DNA of 64,000 nt from Plazaster borealis (lineage: Eukaryota > Echinodermata > Asteroidea > Forcipulatida > Labidiasteridae). The notes beneath the pieces are model-generated. The model was not told where the DNA came from. It searched no databases and saw nothing but the letters and a program-made list of their open reading frames with translations. This document shows, one piece after another, positions 49,041 through 61,468 of this stretch. Within the stretch, counting starts at the first letter, position 1, and each line of letters begins with the position of its first letter. A program made the translations under genes and the position numbers. The stretch is taken from NCBI GenBank assembly GCA_021014325.1, contig JAJGQC010000293.1:1-64000 (forward strand), in the 5' to 3' direction.

Positions 49041-49661
49041 GTAGTAGGCTATATGACAGTGTGCATGTACAAGTATAACACAGGTACTCAATGCATAACA
49101 TGCAGTATCAGGAACTCCGTACCAATCACACTTCTCAGAGAGAGAGCACTCTTCCAATCTAAGACCGATACTGTTGGTTTGAGGACTCGCCACAGCCCCA
49201 CAGATGTTGACAGCAATCGACATCCTTTGAGAGAGAGGTATTCTGGCCGTTGTCGCCTCCTTCGACCGCTTGGAGTTAAATATATTTTTAGCAGAGAATC
49301 TTATTTCTGTACATGTAGCTATGTGTATGATGAACCATTGACTGAGACACACAGGGTGATGAACAAGTGTACTGCATGCAGGATAGGACAGCCATTTTGA
49401 AAGGTCAGTTCTTTGCTGGAGTTAACTGAAGTAAGTGTTTGTACAAGACCTGTCAAATTTATCACTAAAAAAAGTTGTTGATTTCAGTTGAATGTTAAAA
49501 TCGTGGATTCCTCTATGTGTAAATCAACTTAATTTGCACAATTACATACAGGTGTACAGTGTTTGTATGTAATTACTGAGTACACAAACTGACACCACCA
49601 GGTAAATCATGCGATCCTGTAAATAAACAGGTAAGAGAAGTACATGTACATGCAAGACAAC

Positions 49662-49677
49662 GTGTGTGTGTGTGTGT
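49662..49677. repeat. (GT)n microsatellite
   Basis: Eight GT units, preceded by TACATGTACATG. Confidence 0.85.
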
Positions 49678-50596
49678 ACACTCTATGAGCAGTTTTATGA
49701 ACCCGCACTCTCCATGCATACAAGTTTATGGGTTACTTGCACGTCTCTTTTTATATTAATACAGTTTGGTGACAGTTTTCTCAATTTTGCTTGTTTGCTT
49801 TTTTGATTTCTTGTGTTAAGGATTTTGACGAAGTGTACAAATACAGACAGAATGTGTTTTCCCAGTGCACTCTCATCTGATTTTTTCTAGGAAATTGAGT
49901 GCCTGGTGTTTAACTCAGTGTGTTTGTGGTTTTCCTGTAAACAACTTTGAATGGAATTTAGAAATTTAAGGGTCAGTCTGTGTACTTATCGACTTGTACG
50001 CGAGCACTAGTAGTAGTACAATATTATTTTCTAGTTTTTATTTCAACAACTTGGCGCATTAGTACTATGTAGGCCTACTGTATTTAATATTGTCTACATG
50101 GATATGGCCTTTAACATACTGTACATGTGAAATGGCTATTAATGACGACAATAATGATCTCCAGAGAAATGTGTTGTGAAATGAGGTACTGTATTATATT
50201 TTTGAACCTCTAAGTTCTAGTCAGATCTACAGGTACATGTAATGGAAAACACTTGTGACATGATAAAAAGTCACAACCTTTTGAGTCTGCCTGAACAGTA
50301 GTTAACCTTTTGCCAACTTAGTCATTTTGTTCATGTTAATGTAATGGCTTAGGGTATGGAGTACATGTTTTTCTATGAGGCAATGTTTTTGCCACAGTTC
50401 CTGAAGGAAGTGACCCTGTGCAATTTTTCTATTCAGTGCCAGACAAGCCGGAGGGACTCTGATTTCCCTGAATCCAGAGGTCATGGCCCCTGACTCCTTT
50501 CTGGATGGAGTAGATACTGGGTATCATATGCAAAGCAGAAGGAAGCCTGAAAGACTCCTGTCTAATGACTTACAAAAATGTCCTACTTTGTACCTT

Positions 50597-50695
50597 GGCC
50601 CACATTCAGAGCTGCTTCAAGCAGACAATAGTGTTTAACAATATTCTGCTAAGCAAAAATAAGCAGGATACCAGTTGCAATTGGTACATTCAATA
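50597..50695. mobile_element. MITE family B, partial copy 5
   Basis: GGCCCACATTCAGAGCTGCTT begins a left half with TTCTGCTAAGCAAAAATAAG; the right half is missing. Confidence 0.5.
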
Positions 50696-51387
50696 TGATA
50701 GTTTGCCTAGTTTGGCATGATAGTTTGATAGTGTTGATGTTGATATTTGAAGGGACCTTGTACAGCTTGTTTTTCTTGTTCTTAGTATACATTTACAGTC
50801 ATTTTTGTCTTCGTGAATCTGTGGACTTTCACTCCAGTCTGGATGAAGTTATATACGATAAAAATAACTTGGTCTCACACATACTGAGTAGAAAAGCTGA
50901 ACGATTTCTGTCCAAGCGACTTCCAAAAATGTATTTTTTTTACAGTGTGCATTGATATTGGTTGAAGGAACCCCTATACAACTCAAAATAAGATGTTTTC
51001 ATCTTCTCCTGTAATAATCCCAAAAGAGGATAAACACAATCATATTTCTTATTCAATTTGATTGAACTAGCATTGTTTTTCGTTACCCAGCAAGCCACAC
51101 CAACTCGAGCTTACCTTTCAAGATAACTTTGGTCTGATGTCTTCCCTGGTTAATCACTTTTTAATTCATAAGAAACTTGAAGTTAAGGTTACATTTTAGA
51201 ATCTCTGGAGAGAATGCTGTATGGAAGGTTGTTCCGCACTTAGGTATTCTGGAAGTAATTCATTTGCTAATTGAATAATTAGTTTTGAACTGAAATGTGT
51301 CCAGCAGACCATTGTTGCTGTTAAGGGAGACTGCTTTAGAGAAAGGGAAATCAACAGGTTACTATCAAGCAGGGTTAGAATACAGGT

Positions 51388-51700
51388 AATTCACAATACA
51401 GCGCCCTCTACAGTTCCCCAAAGAGCGGTCGACTAAAAACCCATCACACGTGCAACTCACATCACACGGCAGTTTGAGACTTGTTTTAATGGTTGGCATG
51501 AATGTGAAAAACATTCACCAGCCTCACAATAAAAATACCATCTTATGTCGTAAACATGGTCAACATGAATGAATTTAAACAATCACGGTCATGCGGCGGG
51601 TACTGCAAGACGAGTAAAACTTGTCGACCTTTTCCCATGATGCAATGTGAAGATGACCTCTCCTGAGCAAACTGTAGAGGGTGCACTTTTATTGCGAATC
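51388..51700. mobile_element. Inverted-repeat element M
   Basis: AATTCACAATACAGCGCCCT and on to CTACAGT at the left, reversed at 51670-51700 (ACTGTAGAGGGTGCAC...ATTGCGAATC). The arm carries AGAGGGCGCTG, which also resembles a CTCF core. Confidence 0.7.
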
Positions 51701-53173
51701 GTCCGTAGTGAAACATCTCTGGGTTACTCTATAAAGCGTTTCATGTAAAATTTGTTATAGTTTTCATGATAAAGTTTTGTTTGTTTCATTAGGTTACTGA
51801 TACTGTATGGCTGATCTTTGAATGAAATTAGGTTTTTTTTCAAGCCATTCATGTCATTAACCTGAAGTATGTGTACATGTACTTCTTGAGTGTACTTCAG
51901 AGAGAAAATGTAAAGTCCTTCACTGTCATTCTGATGCTATACTGGAATGTTTGTGCTTAGCCAGGTGCAATTACTCATGCATGGCAAAGCTTTCTCTCTG
52001 TTTGTGTGTGTGGGTTTGTTATAACATAGAGCAAGGACTTGTGTGTTATAAAGAACTTGACCAGCTTTTGGTTCTATTACTGTTGTCTGTCTGCCAAGGG
52101 CTCCCACAGGGTGGCTGGTATTTCAAGGGAAAACGTTCAAGTATTTATGTGTTGTGGAGAATGCATGACAAATTTTCCTATTCATTGTAAAAACAATATT
52201 GCAATTTCGCTTTCATCTTGCAAGGCCACCGGTGACGTGGTGTGGATAAATACTGACAAATAAAGGGAAAACTGCCTCATGAAACTCAACTAATTACCTA
52301 TTTAAACTGGAATATACATATGTCACAGAGTTCACATGTACTTGTTACGGTTGTGAAATTGACCATACTGTGGTCTCTTGGCGTACTTGAACAGACCTAA
52401 ATTGCGTATAAAATCCATGGACTAATGAAGGGAAACTTGCGTACTGGATTATGTAACACTATATTATTATCAATAACAAAAAATTCAGTGTATCAAGTTA
52501 CAGATTTCATTCAGAAAAAGCAGAATTCTGATATGTGGTCACTGTAACATAAGTAACCATTGGAATTGCCCTTTGGCATTTTATATAGATGAGTATTGTG
52601 GTTCCCAGGTGGGTTCATTCACAAAGTTCATCTTTGTTGTGGGGAACCAGAAAGCTCCGATGAAATGACAGGGGAAAGTCGCAAGAAAGAGGTGTCCCCC
52701 CCCCCCTTTCTCGATTTCCTGCATGCAGAAGACCCCTACAATTAAGCAACAATGCTCAGGGTGTAATGCAGGTTTTGTAGTCCATGGGCGTGTTCTGAAA
52801 TGAAATTATCCATTCACACGGAGGTGACTGTACTGAATGGAACATGCCACTCATGAAATCACATTTGTTTACAAAACAGCCCCCAAGGCCCTTGCTGTAT
52901 TGTGAACCAGAGGAGGGCATGCTGGGCACCATTAGATATAGACATTAATCCTAGTCCTCTTGTCTGTTTGCCTAGAAACGGTTAAGTATCCATCACAATT
53001 CTTCGGCATTCATCCTACATAAGTGCGGACAAGGTTAAGGCCAACTGTGTTCATGTAAAATAGGGCAAAAATCGTTTTCAATATTAAGGAAAAGCTTAGC
53101 AGCTCTGCCATAACTGCCCCAAATCATTCAAGTTTTGGTTTATTTTGGCAAGCATAGGGCAGGGCATACTCGG
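51701..53173. other. Non-coding stretch
   Basis: A C11 run near 52697 and no recognised repeat or gene. Confidence 0.5.
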
Positions 53174-53304
53174 GGCCTGATCCGTTCTTGTAAGGGCAAG
53201 GCAGTTTTTGCTTAAAGGGCACCTCTATTAGGTAAATTTAAATTTATGTTACAAGGGGCACCAAGGCCAGGGGCACGGAGTCAATTGCCATCTTAAAGTA
53301 TTGG
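53174..53304 (-). mobile_element. MITE family A (TATCAG subtype), copy 8
   Basis: GGCCTGATCC...AAGGGCAAGGCAGTTTTTG...AAAGGGCACCTCTATTAGG...GGGGCACCAAGGCC matches the subtype; the right end is worn. Confidence 0.6.
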
Positions 53305-53919
53305 TCCAGCATACAGATTTAGAAATATAATCAATGTCTCTGAAAGCAATTGTAAGACATTCTGTGGGATATGTTTTTGTTACCCATGAAATTCCTCCGT
53401 CATAGCTTGCCAAATTAATCTGGTTTTGATCATGACGTAACCTCGCCTGTCAAGCACTTCCTGCAATACTCAACAAGTTGTTGCAGCTTATAAATCTCTC
53501 AATTTATTGTCACGCTCACACATAAACCTACTCGTGGGTGTATTGCTGTCAGTTTCATGTGTCTACATCATAATTTATTTGGAAGAAAACAAATTTGAAT
53601 AAAATGGTCATATACTTTTGTTACTACACAAATACGCAACGTAAAGATGGGAAAATGTTTGTTGTATTTCTGACACGATTCATTCAGGAAATGGAAAGAG
53701 AAACCAGAGGAAACAACTTGTATGTTGCTTAAGAGCAGAAGTTCACTCTGTGGTTATGTTTATTGTACATTTAGTACTTCAGAAGAGGTAAACGGAAACA
53801 CGCAGTTCATTTTAACAAATGGTACACTAAAAACACAGTGGTTGACAACATAGATTAACCTTCAGTTGCAAAGACAGAAACACAGTGATACTCCCAAACC
53901 CTCCCATATCCTTGCCATC

Positions 53920-54084
53920 AGGCCTGGAATTACAAAGAGGCCATGGAGGCCATGGCCTCTGTTGCCCCTGGTCTTGGCCTTGGTGCCCCTTCAAAAGTTT
54001 CCCATAGACTTCAAGATTTTCCAATGGAAGTGCCTTTGCAAAATGAAAATGGCCTTGCCCTCTCAAAGATGAAATTCCAGGCCT
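53920..54084 (+). mobile_element. MITE family A, copy 9 (complete reference copy)
   Basis: The ends AGGCCTGGAATTACAAAGA and CTCAAAGATGAAATTCCAGG/CCT are inverted repeats. The inside holds a second palindrome around GGCCATGGAGGCCATGGCC and the CTTCAAAAGTTTCCCATAGA core. Frames on both strands (53827-54066, 53866-54072) are by-products. Confidence 0.85.
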
Positions 54085-54183
54085 GGTACATGTATGCCAG
54101 AATTTGATGAATTCAGTTGAACTGTTTTTGTATATAAGCCAATGTTATGAGGAAGGGTAGGGCTACATAGTCTTCATGGTATG

Positions 54184-54486
54184 CAGGGTTCTCCCGAGGA
54201 TTTTTCAAAACTGTGGGGCATTCTGGACTCAAATTTTTGGATGTTTGGCCGAAGCACGTTGAATTGAAACAATGTCTTCGGAATGTTTTCTACTTGGTGT
54301 TTATCTTGGTTTTAAAATCCCTACTATGCAATCTGGAGCATTCTATATGGCTTTCTCTTGATGTTTTTTTGTGAAAAAAATGAATATATTTTCATTTTTT
54401 GAGTATCGGCCGAAACGTACGTGTATTGGCACGCAATTCGCGCGTATCCCCTCGATACGCTAGCTTGTGCATGGGGAGAATCCTGG
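54184..54486. mobile_element. hAT-like non-autonomous element, family G, copy 1
   Basis: CAGGGTTCTCCC and GGGGAGAATCCTG are inverted ends with GTATG on both sides (54179-54183 and after the right end), a 5-bp duplication like family F. Inside: GGCATTCTGGACTCAAATTT and, to the right, GTATCGGCCGAAACG. Confidence 0.8.
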
Positions 54487-55377
54487 TATGGGAAGAGACC
54501 TCAAGCTTAACGACAGTTTCATTTACGAAGTGGTATACAAACACCTGCCCATTTAATTGTACCTGTACATGTACATGTACGTGACCTATAAATTATTGAG
54601 GTTAGTCACCTTGTAATCAAACAGTTGCATTAACATCTCATGGATGTTAAGGATATTTGTTGAACTGTCTAACACTAAGGTCTAACCTGGCCATGAATTG
54701 CTTCTCACCATTCTCTCAATTAGTTGACGACGTTCATTGTTCAGTTGTACACTCCACTGGCCTGTCCAGTCCAAGCTTCATTGATTCCATTATGGGCAAG
54801 TGAATTGTTAAGTGGATAAAATTGGCCAAGTCCCCCATGGAAACAATGGGTCAGGCCTTGGATGCAAGAAATCAATGGTGGTCAATAATACAGCCTAAGT
54901 CAGTAAGTGATTAATGGTGTAAGGAGCCATGTTGTTGTTGTAGCCACACATTGTATCCTGGTAGGAATGATGTGCAGGAGGTATGCAACTGGTATTCTGG
55001 AGAACTTATGTGATATCTATTGCTCTTTTATTTACATTTGGGCCGGACACAATTGGTGCTCATTTTCCCTTAAAAAGATAACAAAACAGAAAACGGACAA
55101 CAAATATTGTTCATGACTTAATTTATAATGGAGTGGGTTGGGGATGTGGGGCACATTGAATATTGCATCAAACAGGAAAAAGTTTGTTTTGTTTTTAAAT
55201 GTTTGGTTTCATACGTTTACTTGAACCTTCATTTGGCAACAATTTTATTTCAAATAGTTGGTACAACAACAGTTGTTCATTCACCCAAACATTTCATTTT
55301 CAAATACAGGCCAGTGAGAATTTATTTTGAAGTACATTTTTTCTGTTCTATTTGTTTTACTGTAATAAGTGCCTTAA

Positions 55378-55772
55378 TGGGAACTGGTATACATTTGGCA
55401 AACACTCTTAAAAGTAATGGTGATATAAACTTACTTGGTTAGAAAGAAGTACAGTAGCTTTCGATATATAAAGCATTTTGAGAATCATTTCACTTTGAAG
55501 TAAGGTGGTGATGGAAAAAGATATAAGTTTTTATCCCCCAAAATTTGATTCCAAGAAACGTTACTGTCAGATGTGTTTGTCAGACTGTGTATTCCAATTA
55601 CGAATTTTTCTTCTGGGCTTGGACATAACCGCTCCCGATTTTCGGTGATATCTCAAAAACGTGACCACCTTTTTAAATGAAATTTTCACAGATAAGTTTT
55701 ATTGTATATATCTACATTTATATAGGATCAACACAATAGAAAGGTTAAAAAAAACAAAGGTATACTTTCCCT
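55378..55772 (+). mobile_element. MITE family E, copy 2
   Basis: It is flanked by TTAA (55374-55377, 55773-55776); ends TGGGAACTGGTATACA and AGGTATACTTTCCCT. The middle has GGACATAACCGCTCCCGATT. Confidence 0.85.
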
Positions 55773-55893
55773 TTAAGCACTATGTTGGTGGATTTGCACG
55801 CTTGATAAAACTCTGTTATTGTAATTATGTTTGAGAAAATGGCATACATGTATATTTTATTTTGCCTTATAAGCCAACCAATAAAGGATCATA

Positions 55894-56160
55894 TTAAAAG
55901 CACATGGTCAACATTGGTAATTATCAAAGACCAGTATCCACACTTTATGTGACCCAACATATACATGAAATAGTAAACCTGTGAAAGTTTAAGCTTAATT
56001 TAATTGCTTGTTAAAGTCACAAGAAAACTAGTGAACAAATAACCCCTGTTATGTATTACACTGTTTTCAAACATCAGCTTTTTCAAACATTGGGTTTTGG
56101 ACTCGCGGAATCAAAACTAATTGTTGTACTCATTTCTCAAGAAGTATATAGCATTTCAGG
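55894..56160 (+). mobile_element. MITE family D, worn copy 2
   Basis: TTAAAAGCACATGGTC, TATCAAAGACCAGTATCC and AATAGTAAACCTGTGAAAG follow the copy 1 order; the right end is unclear. Confidence 0.65.
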
Positions 56161-58324
56161 CAAAAAGATTTCATGGAAAGTTTTCCACCATGACCCTCTT
56201 TATACAGTGTCAGTTATATGGAAATCTGTGAACAGTCATATGTATTTTTAATCCTACCAATGGTGTGGGTTGTGCACATCCTATATAAAACATTTTGGTT
56301 TTTTTAAAGCTGACATCTTTTGGGAGGAAATCCTACTGAAAGATGACTTGCAAAACTACTTGTAACCTTTCAAATCACACTGTTTATGCATATATCAAAT
56401 TACAGGTAAACATCAAATTTGTACAAGGTATTCTTAAACAAGCAGCCAGTTAAAATTTAAAACCAAGTATGGGATTGGTATAGCTGTGTTTAAATGTAAA
56501 AAACAAAATCGATTCATATCATTTTGAAAGGTCCCTTATTATAAAGTTCGTACCAATATCAATCGGCCATATAACATTTTCATCTTAAATGCTGCGACAA
56601 TTGAGAAAATAGCATTTAAAGATACCCCCCTAAATCACTGTTGATAAAATCAGCAAGAAGAAAGCAAAAATATTAACAAAACAAACCTATTTGGAGGTGT
56701 TTTGACTAAAACATGACCACTAAATTTGATTTGATGTTGGTTGAATAGTGTTTTTATTGAAACTAGAGGATGGGAAGCAATGTACTCTTCCAAAAGGAGT
56801 ATTGTAGTAGTTAGAGGGTCCAGCTTCCTGATCTGTGGTTTTCTGTACCTTGGTTTGTTTGTCTGTGTATCTCGGCCAACATTTTAACAGAGCACTTCCC
56901 CTTGGGGTTAGTCACTGGTGTGCCCATACGGAAGCTGTTGATTGTATGGACTAAATAATTGCATTGAAATGGCTATCATTTTGCGTCAAAGCTACGGGTG
57001 CCGGTTACGTATGTGGATTGGCATGTAGCCATATTCAGCATTCAATGGATTCCTGTGTGGGCAAAGACCAATATTATAAATATTCCTTCACATTTACATC
57101 CCCCCTTTTATTTTGGCCGTAATAAACAAACATCCTGCCAGAAAATCTTTCACAAATCTAATCAAAGAGGCAATTGATAAACAGTTTGTTCAATTAATTA
57201 TTTGACAAAATTCACATTATACTAATGTGAATTGCTATTGAGATGTGTACTGAACTGTCTTCTACGAACAAATCTAGATATTATTTAGATGTACATGTTT
57301 CTAAAGCCTCAAAGGTTTTAATTTTTGAAAAAACATACGTGTGTGTGCAAAACTTCATGAAACCAATTCATTTTTTGAAAGACATTTAGATTAAATGGTG
57401 TTTTAAACAAACATTTAGGCAGTTACACAAGTTGCAATCTCCCATGTCAATTTTGAAAAGTAAGTTGAACATTGTTCGAGTTTCTAATTTAAACTGTTAG
57501 TTCGTAATGCATATGAAGTCGACACTGTGTCTGATTTTGGTTTCAGTTGAGTAGGAACCATTTATCATTTTATGACATCAGATCATTTCCTTCCATCTAA
57601 AGTAAGCTTAGAAATTAAAAAAAAGCATCCACTCTCATCAGAAACTTCATAGCCACGGTTTTATTTCCTGCACGTGCCATCTTTCCAAGAATGAGTGCAC
57701 TTTCTCTCTCTAAGCCGACCAGGCCACCACTTCAAGGGAACCCCTTTCTAATTTTAGAAGTCTATTTTAATTATGGCCATTGGCCACCTTTTTTTCCCCT
57801 CCTAGTGTAGATAATGTGTGTACTAATGTTCAGGCACTTGTGTATTTTTAGAGCATCCTGAAGTGAGCGATTGTAAGGCAATATTTATAGAACTGTGAAG
57901 AGGTTAGTGATATGTGATGAGCTGTTCTAAACCCGGTGCAGTATAATGCTGTCATAGCGTTTCTCTGTTGACAGTCAGAGTGCTTACATACAGTGTTTGT
58001 ACTGTTTTCTAAAAAACCGGATCGGTGTCACCATGACTTAATGTAATAGATGATGAGGATAATAATGCTAGCATCGTTGGGAGGCTTTTGTGTGTAATCA
58101 TGATCAGGAATACTGAAAAGAAAAGTCGCTATACATGTAGACTTACTTTGTCCTGCAAGCTCCTTTATCGATGTATTTGACTAGAAGATGATGTTACGGT
58201 GATAGACCTTCTTCATGACATGGAGTAGCCATCATAATTTTTTTTTAAATCCATTAAAATCAATGGAATCAAACTGAGGCTGAAAGGACAAAAATAGTCT
58301 GATCCCATTATGGTATATTGTGAA
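56161..58324. other. Non-coding stretch
   Basis: Apart from repeat P copy 2 nothing is recognised; no coding evidence. Confidence 0.5.
56761..56795 (+). repeat. Short repeat P, copy 2
   Basis: AACTAGAGGATGGGAAGCAA followed by TGTACTCTTCCAAAA pairs with copy 1. Confidence 0.5.
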
Positions 58325-58445
58325 TCTGTATGGCGAAGGTCGTGGGTTCCAATCCCAGCCGAGTAATATGCCTGTGGATTTTGTTTACAGGACTCTGGAA
58401 AGTATACAGTGCTTAATAAAGACATTGGTGTAAGGGTAAAACCAA
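58325..58445 (+). repeat. SINE-like fragment with B-box
   Basis: GGTTCCAATCC at 58345-58355 is a B-box-like word followed by GCCGAGTAATATGCC and a short body. It does not match the bodies of families 1 and 2, so it may represent a third tRNA-derived family, 5'-truncated. Confidence 0.4.
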
Positions 58446-58594
58446 ATATAATATTCTTTATCCCTGATGCAAATTTAACATTAAAGAGATACTTTATGTT
58501 ATTGGAAACAGGGAAAAGGACTAAGACAGTATGTAACAACCCTGATGAAACCCTCTTCTCCAAACATGAATAATCTAATGACACCAGCTGTTAA

Positions 58595-58960
58595 AAGGCA
58601 CTGAACACATTTGGAAACTGTCAAAGACCAGTGTTCTCACTTGGTGTATCCCAACATATGCATAAAATAACAAACCTGTGAAAATTTGGCCTCAATTGGT
58701 AATCGAAGTTGCAAGAAAATGATGGAAGAAAAAACACCCTTGTTGTACAAATTTGTGTGCTTTGTGTGCTTTCAGACAGGAATAAAAGTTTTTATTATTT
58801 TAGTGAGAAATTACCTCTTTCTCAAAAACTACGTTACTTCAGAGGGAGTCGTTTCCTACAATGTTTTATACTATCAACAGCTCTCCGTTGCTTGTTACCA
58901 AGTAAGTTTCTTATGCTAATATTTGTTTTGAGTCATTTGTACACATCGTGTACGATACCT
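58595..58960 (+). mobile_element. MITE family D, copy 3
   Basis: It is flanked by TTAA (58591-58594, 58961-58964) and shares long blocks with copy 1, such as ACTTGGTGTATCCCAACAT and GTTTTATACTATCAACAGCT. Frames inside (58686-58919, 58709-59011) are not genes. Confidence 0.9.
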
Positions 58961-59645
58961 TTAAATTTCATGTGGATAAATTATCTGTTGTCAACACATT
59001 ATGCTCAGTAATGTGCTCATCACAGGGATTTATTGTCCCTTTAGCTATCTCAATTTGAATACCCTGAAGAGTGCATAGTATTTAGTTCCCAATCAGGTGA
59101 GTCTTTGTTGACAATCGCGCCTCTGCAGTACTAATTACATCAATATGCTGTTAAATTTATGAACCATACAAAAACATGTTTACACACTTTTTTTCCATTT
59201 GACTTTGGATGTTTGTAAACAAATGTAACCCTGGGGTGACTTGCCTCTTTTTTTCTGTAGAAATTTTCTTCCCTACTGTGTACATTGCATGGTGTAGCTA
59301 TTCCCCAGACATTGGCCTACCGGGCTTATTGTTGTAATGGGAATAACAGGTTGTTTACCATACACTTATTTCTTGCCACACCAGACTTTAACTTCCTGAA
59401 AAAATAATGACAAGTCGGTGTGCCCCCCCATATCTCCCCCAGCAATGTTACTCCTGCATGCAGAAAAACAATGCAATGATTCTGAGTGCACACTGCTTGA
59501 TTCGTAATGATGGAGGGAAGTTACGATGCATACCCTACAGCTTTTACTAATTCCCAGCGTGGCAGGTCGGTCGGGGAGAAAGGGGGTTAAAAATGCCAAA
59601 CATGTCTCCACGAGATTTATCTGACTACCTGCATGTAATTTCTTG

Positions 59646-59791
59646 TCTGATACTTGGCGGAGGCAAATTGCCTCGATGCCCCTGGTCATTGCCTCGGTAC
59701 CCCTCCAGCAGATATTTACATTTTCCCCCTTAGATGCCCTTTACAAGAAGGAAGAATTGCCTTGCCCTCACATGAACCAAATATCAGGCCT
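59646..59791 (+). mobile_element. MITE family A (TATCAG subtype), copy 10
   Basis: It begins CTGATACTTGGCGGAGG, continues CCCCTGGTCATTGCCTCGGT and ends AACCAAATATCAGGCC. It lies 59 bp upstream of SINE family 2 copy 1. Confidence 0.65.
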
Positions 59792-59849
59792 TGTTTTTTG
59801 TTGGGAGGCGTCTGTACATGTACAGTCCCTGTCAACAAATGGTGAAAAT

Positions 59850-60105
59850 GCCTCGAGAGGGGATCAGGTTGGCTCAGTGGTTTCTTTCCCTGCCATTCAC
59901 CTCTGTGGACCCCGATTCGAATCCCACCTCAGACCGGAGTCTTGCATATTGTGGATTGGGTTTTCAGTCCCTACCATACCTGATTGCGTGAGTTTTCCCC
60001 GTTTGTGGTTTTCCTCCCACATCTAAAATTTAACTTTCTTTTTGTTTCCTATTCATCCTGTTAGTGGCGCTAATTGTGCTGTTGGGTAATAAATTAAAAT
60101 AATAA
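59850..60105 (+). repeat. tRNA-derived SINE, family 2, copy 1
   Basis: A head with GGTTGGCTCAGTGG (A-box-like) and B-box GATTCGAATCCC (59914-59925) is followed by a body with CTCAGACCGGAG, GGATTGGGTTTTC and TTTTCCTCCCACAT, then an AAT-rich tail. It aligns along its length with the copy at 61469-61738. Confidence 0.8.
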
Positions 60106-60242
60106 GTACCTTGCTTTTTCATTTTATATTCCCCTATATATAAAAAATTATCTGCGATTCATTTATTTATCTGTAATCAAACAACATTACAACAAATAAA
60201 AGGTTTGATTTAAAATGCATAGGGAGGTAGTACGGATGAGAA

Positions 60243-60290
60243 GCCAATTTCATAGGGCAGATAAGCGCATAAACAAGCACCGACAGGTTT
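60243..60290. mobile_element. MITE family B, left-end fragment (copy 6)
   Basis: GCCAATTTCATAGGGCAGATAAGCGC resembles the B left end; a family E element starts four bases later and no B right half is seen beyond it. Confidence 0.4.
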
Positions 60291-60297
60291 GCCTTAA

Positions 60298-60685
60298 AGG
60301 GTCTGTATACGTTTGGTAATGACTCTGGAAATTAATGGCGATAAAAACTTACTTGGTAAGAAGTACAGCAGCGATGGATAGTATAATGCATTTTAAGAAA
60401 CTTTTCACTTAGAAGTACTGCGGTTATGGAAAAAGATATCACTTTTTAGTCCCCAAAAATTTGAATCTGAGAAGCATTACTGACCGTAACGTTTCTCAGA
60501 TTGTGTATTTCAATCGCAGATTATTCTTCTTGCATGGACATAACCACTCCAGATTTTCGGCCATATCTCAAAAATGCTTCCACCTTTTGAAATGAAATTT
60601 TTACAGGTTAGTTTTATGGCATATATCTACAACTATAGGATTGAAACAAACAGTGGGTTCCAATTATCAAACGTATACAATCCCT
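60298..60685 (+). mobile_element. MITE family E, copy 3
   Basis: It is flanked by TTAA (60294-60297, 60686-60689); ends AGGGTCTGTATACG and CGTATACAATCCCT. It holds GGACATAACCACTCCAGATT and ATTTTCGGCCATATCTCAAA. It is inserted next to a family B left end. Confidence 0.9.
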
Positions 60686-60972
60686 TTAAATGCATCTCAT
60701 TTGATCATTAGTTTTTTTATTGAATAATTTTACATAGAAAACAAAAATGCAAACGCACTTGTTTGTATAGATTCCTTTGACTTAATAGCAAATGTTACCC
60801 GTAGAGGGTCTACAGTAAAAACAACAACAACACAAACGGCCTAAGGCCTGCTTGCATTTATGCTTTTTGAACTGTATGTAGGCCTTTCAAAGGGAAGGTC
60901 AGTAAATTTATTATCTTTCTTTAGTTTTGAATAAATATGGCCTATAACCAGCTTTTGCAATTGTCAGTTAGA

Positions 60973-61354
60973 GGTGTTATACAGGATTGGTAGAGCTGAC
61001 AAAATAGTCGCAGACAGTGTTCGTGTTTTGGGTGATCAACCATATACATGAAATAACAAACCTGTGAAAATTTGGCTTAATCCGTTGCGTGAGTTAGGAG
61101 AAAATAGTGAAAAAACATGTTTTTTTCACCATGTAAACACATTGTTCTTTTGGTTGTAACAACCGAAATCAGCCGTTGCATTTTTTAAGGTTTTCAGATA
61201 TAGTTTTCTTGAATATAACTTAAATTTAGAGGGAAATATTTCACAGAAAGAAAAAAAAAATGGTTCTAGTATAAAAACTTCATAATCAGTAAGCTTTCAG
61301 ACTGAAACTAAACAATGATGCTTTTTTGTCCTTGCCAATCTTGTATAATACCTT
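60973..61354 (+). mobile_element. MITE family D, divergent subtype, copy 4
   Basis: Ends TGTTATACAGGATTGGTAGAG and CCTTGCCAATCTTGTATAAT/ACC are inverted repeats. The interior shares AAATAACAAACCTGTGAAAA with D copies 1 and 3. TTTAAAA follows the right end. A fragment with AGCTTTCAGACTGAAA recurs at 61797-61850. Confidence 0.75.
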
Positions 61355-61468
61355 TAAAACAACAACAAGATGGTTTAAGTTTTGTAAGGGATTTTATGCA
61401 CATTCATGTCAGACTTAATTTTATGTGGGCTTTCAAAATAAGCAACAGTGACTAGTAGGATCTTCAGG

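Larger units (their letters stand above)
48428..50596. other. Non-coding stretch, partly GC-richer
   Basis: 48720-49400 is less AT-rich than its surroundings, with frames on both strands (127 codons -, 115 codons +) that have no recognisable family. Two microsatellites flank it. A donor-like AACAG|GTAAGA occurs at 49631. Confidence 0.35.

Noticed and set aside
48969..49400. Overlapping frames of 127 (-) and 115 (+) codons
   Set aside because: Frames on both strands with no recognisable family; probably a composition effect in a less AT-rich stretch.
58213..58584. 123-codon minus frame
   Set aside because: It overlaps a SINE-like fragment with a B-box and has no recognisable domain.
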